Origin: Macquaria australasica
Lineage: Eukaryota > Chordata > Actinopteri > Centrarchiformes > Percichthyidae
Assembly (NCBI GenBank): GCA_005408345.1
Contig: SEMN01000351.1
Coordinates: 124,001 to 188,000 of the forward strand
Direction: 5' to 3'
DNA: 64,000 nucleotides
Both the position numbers and the translations under genes were made by a program. Below, one piece after another: positions 13,604 through 26,282 of this stretch (positions are counted from its first letter, which is position 1; every line of letters starts with the position of its first letter). Below the pieces are notes generated by a model. That model was not told the origin of the DNA, did no database searches, and worked only from the letters and a program-made list of their open reading frames with translations.

Positions 13604-13680
<77 letters not shown>
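13604..13680 (+). repeat. (CA)n microsatellite
   Basis: An uninterrupted CA array of about 38 units, followed directly by a T run and a pyrimidine-rich segment. Confidence 0.97.
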
Positions 13681-13682
<2 letters not shown>

Positions 13683-15030
13683 TTTTCATTGTCAGCTTTG
13701 TTCTGCTCTTCAGATTCTCTTCCAACATTCCCTATAGTAATCTCTCACGTTCTCTCTCCTCTGTTTCCTCTTTTGCTCGGCAGCCTCTCATTTGCATTTT
13801 CTCACTTACTCGTCATCCCAGTCTTCCTCTTCTCTCCCTACTGTCTTCCGCCTGCAGCTTTTGCTGCTCCCCTTTCCCCCTCGTATTTGCCATTACTCCC
13901 TTTTTTCCCTCTCAGCGTCCCTCTTTCCTCCCTTGCTCCTCTGTAAGATATCCGACCCCTGCAGTCTGTGTTCCACTGAAGGAGCTCCTATGGTTCTGCT
14001 AAACATCTGTAAAATCTTTGATCTCCCACCAGCCTTTTTCGACATGAGGTGATGTGTTTATGTCTGCAGCACAAGGTGGAAATGTGTGTTTGTCTGTCTG
14101 TCTCATGCTGTTTGTACCCAGCAACCTTTAATTTGGGAAAGGTGAGTCTGTCTGTGCTGCAGAGGAGGACAGATAGTCCGACTGCTCCTTTTTATGTCTA
14201 CTATTTGGTGACATAATGGAGGCCTTCCTGCTCCTCGGTGCTCTTGGCCTCCCTGTGTTCATGAAAATGGTCGCACTGCCACTTAATATTGTCAGTTCCA
14301 GTCTAGCAGGCATCCATGCTGATTCTCATGAACACACATATCCTTCCTGCAGTTGGTGAAAGGGTGGAGGCTGGCCAATTTATCAGTGCCCCTGACTGTA
14401 AGGCTACAGGGAGCCCTCCGTCTTCATCAGTTCACTCAGCAGATAGGCACACCCCAGTCACCGCTACTAGACTTACCTCATGTGTCTCCATTACACGTTA
14501 ATAACAAAGCTGTGAGGGTGACTAGAATTGGCGCTCCATGTTATGCCATGTTAAGAAACGGGGGTCTGCAGGTGGAACAGGTTAAAAACGTGTTTATTAC
14601 CTCTAAAAAATGAGAATGTCGTCACATTGATTTCAGGTAAAGTGTTTCCCACAGGCTGGCAGTTTGTTACAATAAACTGTTGGCAGATTATTATAGTAGT
14701 CATTTTATTATAAGCTAATGAATATAACATTATCTAAAGTGTAACTGCAGTGTTAGCTGACTGTTATGCTCCATTTTAATTATTGTGTGAAGCAAATATA
14801 CCGCTAATAACAAATAGATTAACAACTGAACATCTTGTACAGGCTGCATTTATTTTAGTTTGCTGCTTTTTCTTTATATTACTTTCATTTTAGTGCATCT
14901 TACACAGGGACATAGACCAATATGTTTATATATACACCTCCAGAGCAACTGAAGCTAAAGTCAGCACAGACTCTGCTCTGCTCCGTAGGACAATGGTTTT
15001 ATGTTTATTAGTTCACCGTCATTGTAGTGA

Positions 15031-15343
15031 TATATTGTCATTGTCGATTAATCTGTAGATTCTTTTCTAATTAAAACGTCAGAAAATAGTGAAAAATGCC
15101 CATCTTAATTTCCTTAAAGCACAAGATGATATTTCCAAATGTCTTGTTTTGTCCGACCAACAGTCAAACACCCAAACATATTCAGTATTCAGTGATATAA
15201 AACAGAGAAAATCATCAAATCCTCACATTTGAGAAGCTGGAACCAGGTAATGTTTGGCAATTTTGCTTGATAAATGACTTTCAATTAATCGGTCATCAAA
15301 ATAGTTGCTGATTAGTTTGTAATCTGTTATCGTTTCAGCTTTA
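15031..15343 (+). mobile_element. decayed hAT-like repeat, family I, copy 2
   Basis: It contains the family phrases in the expected order: TCGATTAATCTGTAGATT, GTCAGAAAATAGTGAAAAAT, AATGTCTTGTTTTGTCCGAC, TTGAGAAGCTGGAACCAG, then AATTAATCGGTCATCAAAAT and a degenerate right end, GTTTCAGCTTT. The left terminus is eroded. Confidence 0.7.
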
Positions 15344-16555
15344 TTTCAGTCTTTGTGTCTGAAAACTGCATTAGCCAAATTAAACATCAAGTTGGAGCAG
15401 AACCCAATATCAGTTGTAAATGAAATTTGAATAAAATCACATGCAAGTAAGATCAACTCTGCCTATATTTATTACACTCACTGGACTGGACAAGGTCATG
15501 ATGGCATGTGATATCTCAGGGCCGCCTGTCTTCTTTCCATCGTCCTCCTCCGTCTCTCCACCGTCCTCGGCCTGTGTGCCCCCTCGCTTTCCTTGGCCCG
15601 TTGCTGATCAAAGCCCCTTTGAGGCTGCTGAGTGGGTCCAGGGCTGGTAGTGATGTGATGATATGTGTACGTCTTCAGAATCTTTCCTTCTTGTGTGATT
15701 AGACGGCGCGTGACAGGCAGCGTTAGCCCCATCAGCTCACATTAAGCCCCAGCGCTGTGCTGCCACCACCGCCGCCGTTTTTATCCTTTAATGTTACACC
15801 TTCCTCACCAGCCGATTCAATTATCAGTGATTATGTTAGTGTCAAAGTCTTTAGCGCTGTGCTGAGCCCCACCGCTGCCTCCTCCTCCTCCTCTTCGTCG
15901 CTGTGTGGCCCAGAGGCCCAACAGAAGCCACACTACGCTGATCCCCTGTCAGAGCACTGCTGCTGCAGAGGGACAGCTTTACAGACAGCTCTAAGTTTAA
16001 CCTTCCTCCTCAACAGTGCTGTGACAACGCAAGGAGAGTTTGTTATGCCTGACAAAACTCCCCCATGTAGGTTCTCCTCAGCGAGGAAGCTGCATAGCGA
16101 TTAGCCCCATCACGTTCAATTGTGGATGTAGCTGTCAGAGCTGGCTTGGTGGCCATGTTGTGTCCTTGGATTGAACATGGTTGCACATCGCTTGAGAAGA
16201 CCGTGTTGTATGAGTAGCTAATAAGAGATCACAGAGCCTTTGCTGCACCACACATGTGTTAGCTGAGAAACCATATCTCTCCTCCACACTTTCCCACATG
16301 TATCCCATCTCTTTCTCTCATGGCTTTCCTCAGAAGTACACACTTGGCCTTGGATTTACGAGTGTTGCACAGTGTGTGTGTGTGGATTATTGCCACTGCA
16401 ACACACAGGGCAGCGAGGCGGCTCGTTAAAAACCCCTCTCGGCTGCAAGGTCACGGCTCTGGCTTTTCCACTTTTGCGCGTGTCAATGCTTCGTCACACA
16501 CACTCGTTCACACACTTTTTCAGAGTCTTTAAATATCACGAAGCTGCAAATTTAT

Positions 16556-16558
<3 letters not shown>

Positions 16559-16651
<93 letters not shown>
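16559..16651 (+). repeat. (CA)n microsatellite
   Basis: A pure CA array of about 46 units, one of the two longest arrays inside the putative 5' intron. Confidence 0.97.
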
Positions 16652-16652
<1 letters not shown>

Positions 16653-17312
16653 TCAGATGCGCACTAACAGCTGTGTTTGCTTGGTGTGCATTTTCAAGTA
16701 CATAAACATCAGCTGCTCCGTCATGTTCCCCACCTCCTTTCTATTTACTCACATACATGCAAGTGTTGAAACAGTCAGTATGAGTTCCAGATCTGGTTCC
16801 CGTTCCGCAAAATACCCAGATTTGCTGAACTCTGACGCTAACAAGTCTCTTCACTAAACCCCTTTTTCTCTCCTCAACCCCTTTTACCCGCTTTAACTGT
16901 TAAAATGTCAAACGTGCAGATTATATCAGCTGTAGCTATTTATCGTTCATTCTGTAACGAGGGATGTCCTGATCAAGTTTTTTTTTTTCCCCAATCCTGA
17001 TCCCAGTCTTGTAATATTAGTCCGATCCGATATTTATATTTACCTAAATGTTAATTGAATATGTAGGCTATGTGGCAAATTAAAATAACAGGTTTATAAG
17101 CTTGAATTATAGTTATGATATGAATGAAAGAAAGTTTTACTGGGAGAACTGGGAGAGACTAAAAAACTATTGATCCTTTGAATGGGCTCAGGACGTTTCT
17201 GTAAGAGCTAAAATTAGACTTTTTGCTGTTGTCTGCTCTGCAAGCTGCCTGTACTGTAAGATGATTTGTGAGGGAAAAGAAACTTTAAACTCTTAAACGA
17301 CTGAGTGTTTTG

Positions 17313-17360
17313 TAGTTCAACAAGACCAACTGTTTGGTTCCTATTGGTCTTGTTGAACTA
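17313..17360. repeat. perfect 17-bp inverted repeat with 14-nt loop
   Basis: TAGTTCAACAAGACCAA at 17313-17329 and its exact reverse complement at 17344-17360 flank a 14-base loop. The RNA form would be a short perfect hairpin in the sense strand of the intron. No known microRNA or element is recognised. The bases just outside the arms do not pair. Confidence 0.85.
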
Positions 17361-17736
17361 GAGCAATAGAGCCCAACAGAGTATTGAATGTTCTCTAGAG
17401 ATTTCATTTAGCTGATTGCATCACACCAATTTCAGAAGAATCCAGCCTGCCAGATAAAGTATGCAAAGTAAGAAGGCTGTACTGTACCTGCTATTCCCAA
17501 TGTGTCAGATACATTTAATCCACAGGTTTTAGTTGCAGGTTGTGAACATTAATTAGGCTACCACAAAAAATAGTAGTGTTTCTGCCTTCTCAGCCAGCAA
17601 AAGGTGAAGACAGTTCTTTGGGTTTTAGTTATTTTGATATAAATGTCAAATCGGGTTTGGCAAGGGATTTAAAAGGATTCAGATCCAATATACAGATCAA
17701 TTCAGATTTGCTAAAATGCTGTAGAACCTCAACCCT

Positions 17737-17955
17737 AACAGTTAGTCAATAAATCGATTAGTCCATGGACATAAAATTAAGTAGCAACATTTTATAATTT
17801 TTTAAACCTTTGACTTTTGGACTTTTGGTGCTGGTGATTGGGAATTTTTTGTCATTTGACAGATCAAGACGATCAATAGATGAGTTGGAAAAATAATCAT
17901 TTGATTAATTGACAATGAAAACAATTGATGATAGTGAACAATGAATTGCAGTCCT
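17737..17955 (-). mobile_element. decayed hAT-like repeat, family I, copy 3 (partial)
   Basis: The minus strand begins with GGACTGCAATTCATTG, then passes through an ATTAATCAAATGATTATT phrase and a degraded middle to TCGATTTATTGACTAACTGT. It is shorter than the other copies and highly mutated, so it is identified mostly by its two ends. Confidence 0.45.
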
Positions 17956-20552
17956 CCGCCAAAGCCAGCTGTTTCCAGCAGATGAAAGCTGCAGTGTAGC
18001 TCCTGTCTGTCCATTAGTGGAGCTCTCCGTGGAAATAAATCAAGGGTCAGGCTTGGAGTTGCCAGTTAGGATTATAGTTTTTAAATTAAGCTGCTGTGCT
18101 TCTTTACTTGACAAGCCTCCGCTGTTGACAGTGGTTTGAAGCTTTTAAGATCTAACGTGTCCGCCTGCTATCTAAGATTGTTTCTTTGACTCGCTGTCGA
18201 CCCTCCCTGCCTCCCCGGCGTCTGCCCACCCTCTCCTTCTATATGTTACCCAGTGTTGAGTGGGGGTAAGGAGAGATAGTAATCTGCTGTAGCCTTGGCA
18301 CTCTCTCGCACTCTGGTCTCATTGAAGAAGATTGATGGCCCTCTTTCTGGAATGGCTGTTGTTTTGGATGGAGAGAGAAAAAGATGGAGGCAGAGAAGTG
18401 GATTTTTAGAATGACAAACTGAGCGAGGGAAGCGGAGGGAGGGCAGGCGGTAGTGAGGGAAAAAGAGAAATTGAGGTATGGGTGAATGATAGTTGTAAAA
18501 AGATGGAGGAATGGAAGAGGAAATGTCACTGTGGAGGAGCTTGAGAGCTCATTAAATTTAGTTTGTATTTTATTGAGTGAGAGCATGCATCCACCTGTGA
18601 TTGGTTTCAGATTGACACATCATTTTTTCTCTCTCTGATGCACATGTGGGTTATGGAATTGGCTGCACTTAGTTTGCATGTCAGCAGGATTAATATTTAA
18701 ATGTCAGCTTTTCTCTCAGGATGCAAAGGAGCCGGGAACGTGTTGTTGATGGAAACGATTTTCTACATGTGTGTCATGTTTCTGTTGCATTACAATGCTG
18801 TAGCCTTTAAGCCTTTAAGGTACCTAGTATTCACTATATGTAGTCAGTGCTGCATTGCTAGGGGGAATTAGCAGCCCTTCATCCCTCTTCTATTGCTCAG
18901 TACCCGTGTGTGGGCGGCGCTGGGTTGATTGGCTGTGATGACAGTTTTGCTCTTAATTGTGTCAGTTATTCTTCCTCTGTGGCTCTTTTTGGATGTAGTG
19001 AAGCGCTTGATGTAACCCCCCTGGCGTTTTGTTCCTTTCTACATATTAGTCTTTTTAAGTCTGTGCAGGTTTTAGGAGCACTGAGATGGAGAGGAGCACG
19101 CCTTTCTTCTTCCTCCTTAATTCTCCCCTCCTTTTGAGAAAATAATTGAGTCTGACATTTTTTTTATACTCTTTGGGCTACCCCCATCTCTTTGTGTCCA
19201 TCTCTGCACTCTGCTTAATTTGTCTTCCATCCTTTTAGTGTGTCTCCTTTATTTTGTTCCCCTGTTTCTTGACTATTGTTTGAGCTGCTGTTCCACTCCT
19301 TTATCTCTCTGTCTTTCTCGCTTCATTTCATCAGCCTGTTGTACATCGACCTATCTTTCATCCTGCTTCTCCCCCCTCTGTGTCTTGTCGGCTCTTCATT
19401 TTTCTGCTTTGTATTTTCCCTGCTCTTGTATTTTTGTTTCCCACCTCCCTGTCTGCCAGCTCCATTCTCCTTTTCTTTTTTTACTTTTTTCCCCGGACAG
19501 ACCATGCTGTCTGATGATGCTCAGACATTGCTGGAGTCAACCAGTGAGGCCTTGGTGGCATGACTGGTTGGATTGTCTATTGTCATCCGTCCTTGTCTTA
19601 ACTGACCACTTGAGACTGCCAGAGTCACAGGAGGGCAAACGACAAAGGACAGAGACAACAGGAAGGGCATGAAGGCTGGGTCCCATCCTGCTCATCCAAA
19701 CTGTTGATGGGGTTGTTACAAGCTCCAGGTCATACCTCATTTCCTGTGGTCACAACCCAGGAGCACACCTCTGACCGGTGTGAATACAGAAAGTATAGAC
19801 GACGAAAACAATGACCATTTTTTAGTTCCAAAAGTGGAACAATGAGGAGGAAGGAGAAGATGTTAAAGTTGAGAACATTGTTGTTACTGTGCTGATTGTT
19901 GTATCATGATAGCATTATAGCAGAAATAGTTGAGAATATCTTTCTTTAAACCTGCAGTAGCTGATTTTGTAGCCACTTCGGGGGCAGCAGAAACAAGCTG
20001 TGAATGCAAAACTGACTTATTATTATCTTTTAAGTTTAGAGAATGTGTTAGCAACATTAGCATTCATTGGAGTTGTGCTTCTGTTCTCCTGGTCTCCACC
20101 AACCTTTGAGGGAAATATCTGTCTCTTTAGCTGCTAAATATTCCACCATGTTCTCCTACTAGAAGCTAATTTTGTCCGTCTACCATTTGGTACAGGGCAG
20201 GTAGGTTGCTGTTGGTTTTTAGAGCTTTTTCATTGCCTTTGTAACAGCCAAAAATTACATTATGAGAGCAGTGAGAGTGAACAAAAATCAGTAAAGTAGT
20301 GGGCCCTAAAACCAAAACAATAAGCTGAAAGTCAAATGCTCCGTGGAGCTGAGGGGAGCTGCAGAGTTGGGTTATAATTCTCTGTGGGTTCAAACAGGCA
20401 TATGATCCATTGTTAATATAAAAACATATTGATTATAGCTGCTTTAAAGAAAGTCCTCCCTAAATTATTCATCTGTGATTAGGGATAGGAATCTATTCTT
20501 GATCTTAATGTTCCACATGATCTGATTTCTGGTAAAACATTGAGCTCTGACC

Positions 20553-20840
20553 GGGGCTGCAACTAATGATTATTTTTATTATCTATTAAGTTTTTGATAG
20601 GCCAATTAATAGTTTAGTCTATAAAATGTAAAAGAAATAGTGAAAAGTAATTTTGAAGGTGCACGTCTTCAAAAAGCTTGTTTTGTCCGACTAACATCCC
20701 AAAACCCAAAAATATTCAATTTACAATAATATAAAACAGAGAAAAGCAGCAAATGCTCACTTTTGAGAAGCTGGAACCAGTTTGGAATCTTTGCTTGATA
20801 AATACATTAAACGGTTAATTGATTATCAAAATCAATTATT
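20553..20840 (+). mobile_element. decayed hAT-like repeat, family I, copy 4
   Basis: The best left terminus in the family, GGGGCTGCAACTAATGATTA, is followed by GTCTATAAAATGTAAAAGAA, GCTTGTTTTGTCCGACTAAC, CAAAAATATTCAATTTACAA and TTTGAGAAGCTGGAACCAGT. It ends at GATTATCAAAATCAATTATT, where the right terminus is lost. The middle is clearly colinear with copy 2. Confidence 0.75.
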
Positions 20841-22570
20841 ACATTTAAAACCCTAACCCAACATTGTCAATGTCTCACTGCAACAAGTAGAGGAAGCTGA
20901 AACTAGCAAGTTGCCAGGTATTAATGCAGAACAGTGATGAGGCTGCTGTGCCAAAGCTGTGTGCAGTCATCTGAAAATATCCAGTATTCTCTGTAGCTAT
21001 GGAACAATAAGCTGCATACTGCATTTTGTAATGGTGTGAAAACTGGAAAGGACGTAAGACCATGAGAGCAAAAGGATTACTCAAGTTACAGTCTCAACTT
21101 TGGCTGTTTTTATCAAACTAGGTTGGTATTAAATAGATTTCTTAATTCTTGATCCGGGTTGCATCTATTTTGTTTGGAGTGCACATGTGCTTTGTTGAGC
21201 CAGGGAAAACGATCACATATTCATTTCAGGTGAGCTATTGATCAGAAGGTGCTGGGCCCACACACACATCGCAGAGCCGGGCCTCCCTTTTTGACATTTC
21301 TTTCAGGGCTCCACGTCTGTATTTTGCATCTAATTGACATTTCCTTGGTATGTATGTGTAAACATGTGGATCTTAAGATATTTCATTCATTCATGAAGAT
21401 CATCTCCTCTCTCTCTCGGAGGTAAAAGCCCACAAGCAGTTTGAATACTGGTCATGAATACAAATAGCCTGAGTGTAAAAAGTAGACTATTCTTTGTTCA
21501 GTACGTCTGTGAGGCAACTTGTGATTCACTTTTCTGTAGCTATCGCCATGGTTTCAAGTCATTCATGCCTGTAAAATGTTAAAATGCAGCTTTGTACTTT
21601 ATGAGATTAGATGTATAAAAGAAAATTGACTCAGATCAGCCAGCTTTTTCTAGTTTAAATGCCTTAAATGTCAGGCATCGTTGTGGATCGGCTGAATCAT
21701 GAGCCCAAAGAGCATCACTGTGGCTGCTTAGCTTTAGACGTTTTGTTACAATCCGCAGACCTTTCTAGAATAATGGTTGGCCAAACACAACCAGCTGGCT
21801 CTGTGAGATCCTGTACATCTGTGGTTGGCAGGCATGTGGAGTGTAAGTAAGCGTCCTCGGTCATGTTTATTTAGGTAGAGGTGGTATTTGAAAGAGAATT
21901 AGACTTGGAGGATTTTAATGAGACTGCCAGAGCATACCTCTACGCTGGAGTTGAGGGCCACTGTGGGTCTGTTCTGTCAGATGGTTGTACTGTTATTGGG
22001 GTCTCTGTTGGGCCCTTTATACATCACATTAGCATGCAGTGTGTACATCTGAATTATATCCACAAAGATTTTTATCCATATTTATAGGTCAGTGTAAATA
22101 TACCCCAAGAAGTATTAAGGAAACATTAAGCCTGCTTTGAATCTTACTGCTATAAGCACCATCATTTGATTAGTTGAAATGAGATTGCATTCCTTCATGG
22201 CTCTGTTTACACCTGTGGCTTAGTTTGCTGTTTGGGTACAGTCCAGATACAGTTTGTGTTTGGATTAGTGTTTTAATGCTGGGTGTAATTACGTAAGGAG
22301 TCCCCGTCCCACTTTGTTCCGCCTCGCTGTGTAAACCTCACTAGTCTTCGCACAACATGTGTCTTTGTAATATATTGTCACACAGACACACACACACGCA
22401 AGCACACACACTCTATCTCAAAAATGTTCTGCATTCAAGTCTCCTACATAACAGATGCGCACACAAACAGTCAACTTGACAAGGAGTCTCTTGCAAGAAT
22501 ATGATAAGGCACTGGCGCACACCCACACTCTCACAACTACAGTGTTGTTGATTCTTTCCGCTGTTTGCAG

Positions 22571-22706
22571 CTTGCCAAGAAGCTCAGGCTTTGGACAGAC
22601 ATGCAGTACTGACACACCTACAGACACAGAGACCTGACGGACAGAGTCCATCTGGCGAGTCATGGCAGCAGCAAGTGGAACAGATGTGCGAGGGACTTTG
22701 ATCTAG
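22571..22706 (+). other. spop: possible second noncoding exon of spop
   Basis: A pyrimidine tract ending TTCCGCTGTTTGCAG (to 22570) makes a good acceptor, and ATCTAG followed by GTGAGT at 22707-22712 makes a near-consensus donor, enclosing 136 bases. Within it an ATG at 22662 opens a 14-codon frame whose TAG occupies the last three bases of the exon. Another ATG at about 22601 opens a three-codon frame. If transcribed these would be upstream ORFs. There is no homology support, and pairs of plausible splice sites occur by chance in long introns. Confidence 0.25.
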
Positions 22707-23099
22707 GTGAGTACCAAATGGGGTGAGGATCTGGGGGAGGAAAGGGGGGGTGTTGGTCTGTACCAATATTAGGAAATGGCAAGTATACTGTGGAGGGGGG
22801 CCTGGAATAGGGGGGTGTTAGAGACACTTTTAGACTATCATACATTTGTTTAATTTTAATGAACACGTTTGACATAAAATGGTGTCTGTAGGTCCTGGAA
22901 AAGTCTTTTAAAATGTTTTAAACCACATTATCAAAACTCAAGGCCTTAAACTGATGTTAGTACCATTAAATTAAGATTTTTAAGTCTTAAACCAACTTGT
23001 AACTGGTGTGTTTCATAAATATTTCAGTCTCCCTGGTGCCATGTGTTCAGCACTGATTTGTCAGCCCAGGCATACTGACCAATATTGTAATAGGTCTAC

Positions 23100-23447
23100 A
23101 GTTAGCAGGGTTCGTACAAAGTCTTGAAAGTTTGGAAAATGCTTAATTTTAACCGTTATGTTTTCAAGGTTAGGAATATGCTTGAATTCAAATATAAAAA
23201 ATGCCTGATTTTCAAACATAATCTGGTGTTTCATCATCTACACAGTCACTCATGTAAACCAAAAATCTTTTAATATTTGAAATGAAACAATCTTGTCATA
23301 TTTGTTTGTCTCCTGGAATTTATAGCAACAATTTAAATGTGATGATAAAGGCTTCGAGACTCTGGACATTTTTGGTTTAGGTACCTTGAAAATGGTTGAA
23401 AAGTGCTTGAATTTTACTCTTAAAAAACTGTACGAATGCTGAGTTAG
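23100..23447. mobile_element. non-autonomous TIR element (CAGGGTTCGTAC family)
   Basis: The body is 23106-23441. The left end reads CAGGGTTCGTACAAAG and the reverse complement of the right end reads CAGCATTCGTACAG. The flanks both carry AGTTAG (23100-23105 and 23442-23447), a candidate target duplication, though shorter than the 8 bp usual for hAT. Inside, phrases such as AAAGTGCTTGAATTTTACTC are typical of a known teleost repeat with these ends. No transposase is encoded. Confidence 0.7.
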
Positions 23448-26025
23448 TTTGATTTACATGTTTACTTGTTTCTCATGCTGTGTTCTTTTGAATTCTACAT
23501 GGCATTAATGTTGTCTTTGATAGTCTACTTTGTAGTTCTGCAGGTATAGACATATCATGGAAAATAATGAGTTGTAATTCAGTAGTTTCTCTCAAGCAAA
23601 CTACTTTTTTTTGTTTTTTGAGATGCATACACCAATTCTCAGATGGCCAGCGTCGGACCACAAAGTGGGTAAGAGGAAATTCATGGTCCAGAATGAGAAA
23701 TAAGGTAGATGGTTTGAATAGAAAACACAAACCTTCAAAAAGAATGAAGGTGACAGAAGATCTAAAGGCTACCAGTGGAGGAATACCAAGTAGCAAGAGA
23801 ACAGGATGCAGCAGACACCTGATCATATAAATGGTAGCTGGGTAAGACATTTCAGGTAGCATTCAGCCACCGTTTAAAAGTGGAAATTGCACCCAGTTCT
23901 AATAAAAGACTAAAGAGTGAGAAAAGAGGAAGGAGATCAGGTTTTAAGAAGGGGAAATGAGGGTGGAGGCATGGAGGATGTGCTAACATGAGAGGCCAAA
24001 AAAAAAAAGAACAATATAATATATCCTTCAGGGGAAATTATGTGGGCCTGTGAGTTTCACGCCTCCCCCGAAAACTTTTCCATGTTAATTAGGTAATGTA
24101 AAACTAGCAAGAACAGCAAGACAGCAAGAGCTAGATGAAAAGAGTAAAAAAGCACTTTCTATCCAGTTAGAGGCCATAATACACACATTTTGTGTGTGCT
24201 GAGAGGAGAAAATAGTAAATGATAGTGCATTATTGATGTGACATATTGGCCTGCTGGTGTGTACAGGTTTGTCTGCTGTTTCATTGTTTCATAAAACGTT
24301 TAGCGAATCTCTCTTTTTGGTTTAAAAGGTAGAGACACGAGGAATTCCAGGACACACAGTACAAATCTATTCTCCATGTTCCCACATGTGTGATTTACCT
24401 TCATATATTCAAAGTGAAACTAGCATTTCACTTGGCAGTTTCTTCTAACATCAGCGTTGCTGCATATGTCCATGAAAATTAAATCTGTGTATGGATTTTT
24501 TGAGAAATGCTGGGATATTTTAATCACCTCCTTTCTTTATTATCATACAGACAGAGCATCATGCAGAATGAACATGAATATGGTTTTGCCGATGTACGCG
24601 AGGCAGTGCCTGTGATATTGGATTTCCTGGCTGTGACTTAATTTCTGTTCTCTCAGGAAACTCAAAATAGTTTCAGTATTGAAAATGATGAAAACCATTG
24701 TGTGTGTTTTGAATTTGTGCAAGACTAGATGTGTGTATCCTGTGCAGATGCCTGTACACCTGAGTGAAGGACAGTCCTTGCTGACCCTGCAGTTATAGCC
24801 AATTTGCTGTGATCACAGTGACAAGTGTCTCCGTATGGATACTTAGTAATTAGCTAAGAGGAGATGGAGAAAGGTTGGAGTTGGTGGGGCATTAGAGGAC
24901 CTGTCAGAGGGACCCACTCATCTTACCCCCCCCCAAAATCTGTCAGAAGGCTTGTCTGGGACCATCCCCCCCAGTCCCCTCCCTCACACTTGACTGCTCC
25001 AGTTAATTGAAGCCACTTCAGATCAGTCAGAAGAGCTGGATCTGCACGCCTGAGCAGACCACGGCGCTCACCTGACCTGTCTGTCACTACTGCCAGTTGC
25101 CTGCCGCACACAACCACATCCCAACACATTTAAAACGTCAGGACACAGCAGGGATCCCAAGGAGACGATCAGTATACACCCACGCAAACCTGACTCACTA
25201 GATCCGTCCCAGTCGTGGTCTAAGCCAGGGTGCATTTGCACCAGTCAGTTTTGAAAAAGTGTATTTTAACTCTTGATCTTTTAGTTTCTTTCATTTAGAT
25301 CAGTGAGAGTGGTGGCTTTTAAACTCAAACAATAACCGCAGAGAGACATCTGAAAATGTAGACCTCAAGTGAACAGCAAATCTGTTAGGAGTTAGACCTT
25401 CATCTACAAGAAGTGACCCTGAAATGCAGTTCTATGGCTATAAGGAGACTGATATTGTCATCTGATAGCCAATACTTACTCGTGCTTGAAAAGCCAAGCA
25501 AAACAAAATGAACCAAGGGCAAACTTGCACTCGAGTGAAATGCCTTTTCAATATATTTGAAAAAGAGCAGACAAGAAGTGTCGAAGCTCAGTGCAAACAA
25601 AGAGCCAAGACTGCAAGTCCACAAAGCTGAGCAAAGTGACACGGACAACAATTGGATTTGTTTTGACTAACTTGCCTCCTGCATGGCTTTTGTTGACAGA
25701 TTATGGCTGAATTGAAAATTGTGTACGGTTATCAAAAAAGGAACCAGTGCATGAATGCAACAGAACAAGTGCTTGTCCCCTGATTTGGACCAAAACAAGC
25801 TGACTCTGGATTGCAAAGGCCATAAAAGTGACACCATCATTATCCCTGCAGAGCAACTCCCTTTTTCTTTGGGCAGAGCACACGGTTAGATGCACGACCA
25901 GCAAGTCCTCATACCTAACGGACAAAATGGGTTGTTTGTCGGTACCTTCCAAAGTGTCCCTTATGACTGACCCAAAAACGAATATATATGAGGGTTTACA
26001 GTTTGGCATCTCTATGGTTTGGACC

Positions 26026-26085
26026 AGTTTAGGCAACTAAAACGACTTGGTTAAGGTTTGGAAAAGACTGATCATGTTTAAAAGA
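26026..26085 (+). repeat. fragment of a percomorph dispersed repeat
   Basis: The string AACGACTTGGTTAAGGTTTG followed by GAAAAGACTGATCATG resembles a motif I know from many perch-like fish sequences. The surrounding 25.7-26.28 kb may belong to the same element, but I cannot define its ends. Confidence 0.4.
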
Positions 26086-26282
26086 AACCAAGTGGGAGAC
26101 AGGTCTTCGGTGTGGAAGTCACACATGATTTACTACTGCGAGAGGACATTATTCACATGACCGCGAGAGTTCACTTCTTAGGAAAATGTAAACTTATATA
26201 GGTTGTTGTAGGAATTTGAACAAACAAGCAATGCTGTATTTTTTGTGGTGAGGACAGTCTCACAGCTCTCCTGGAGCCTGGG

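Larger units (their letters stand above)
5588..22570 (+). other. spop: putative 5' UTR intron of spop, left part
   Basis: This is noncoding sequence with a hAT-like MITE near 9.3-9.8 kb, several decayed copies of one hAT-like repeat (11.0, 15.0, 17.7 and 20.6 kb), two long (CA)n arrays (13.6 and 16.6 kb) and a perfect hairpin at 17.3 kb. A short (GT)n run sits at about 7954-7977. Pyrimidine-rich stretches at about 13.7-13.95 and 19.2-19.5 kb create long but meaningless serine/leucine/proline frames. The stretches between listed elements (5.96-9.3, 9.85-11.0, 11.35-13.2, 13.95-15.0, 17.96-20.55 and 20.84-22.57 kb) hold nothing I can name. Confidence 0.4.
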
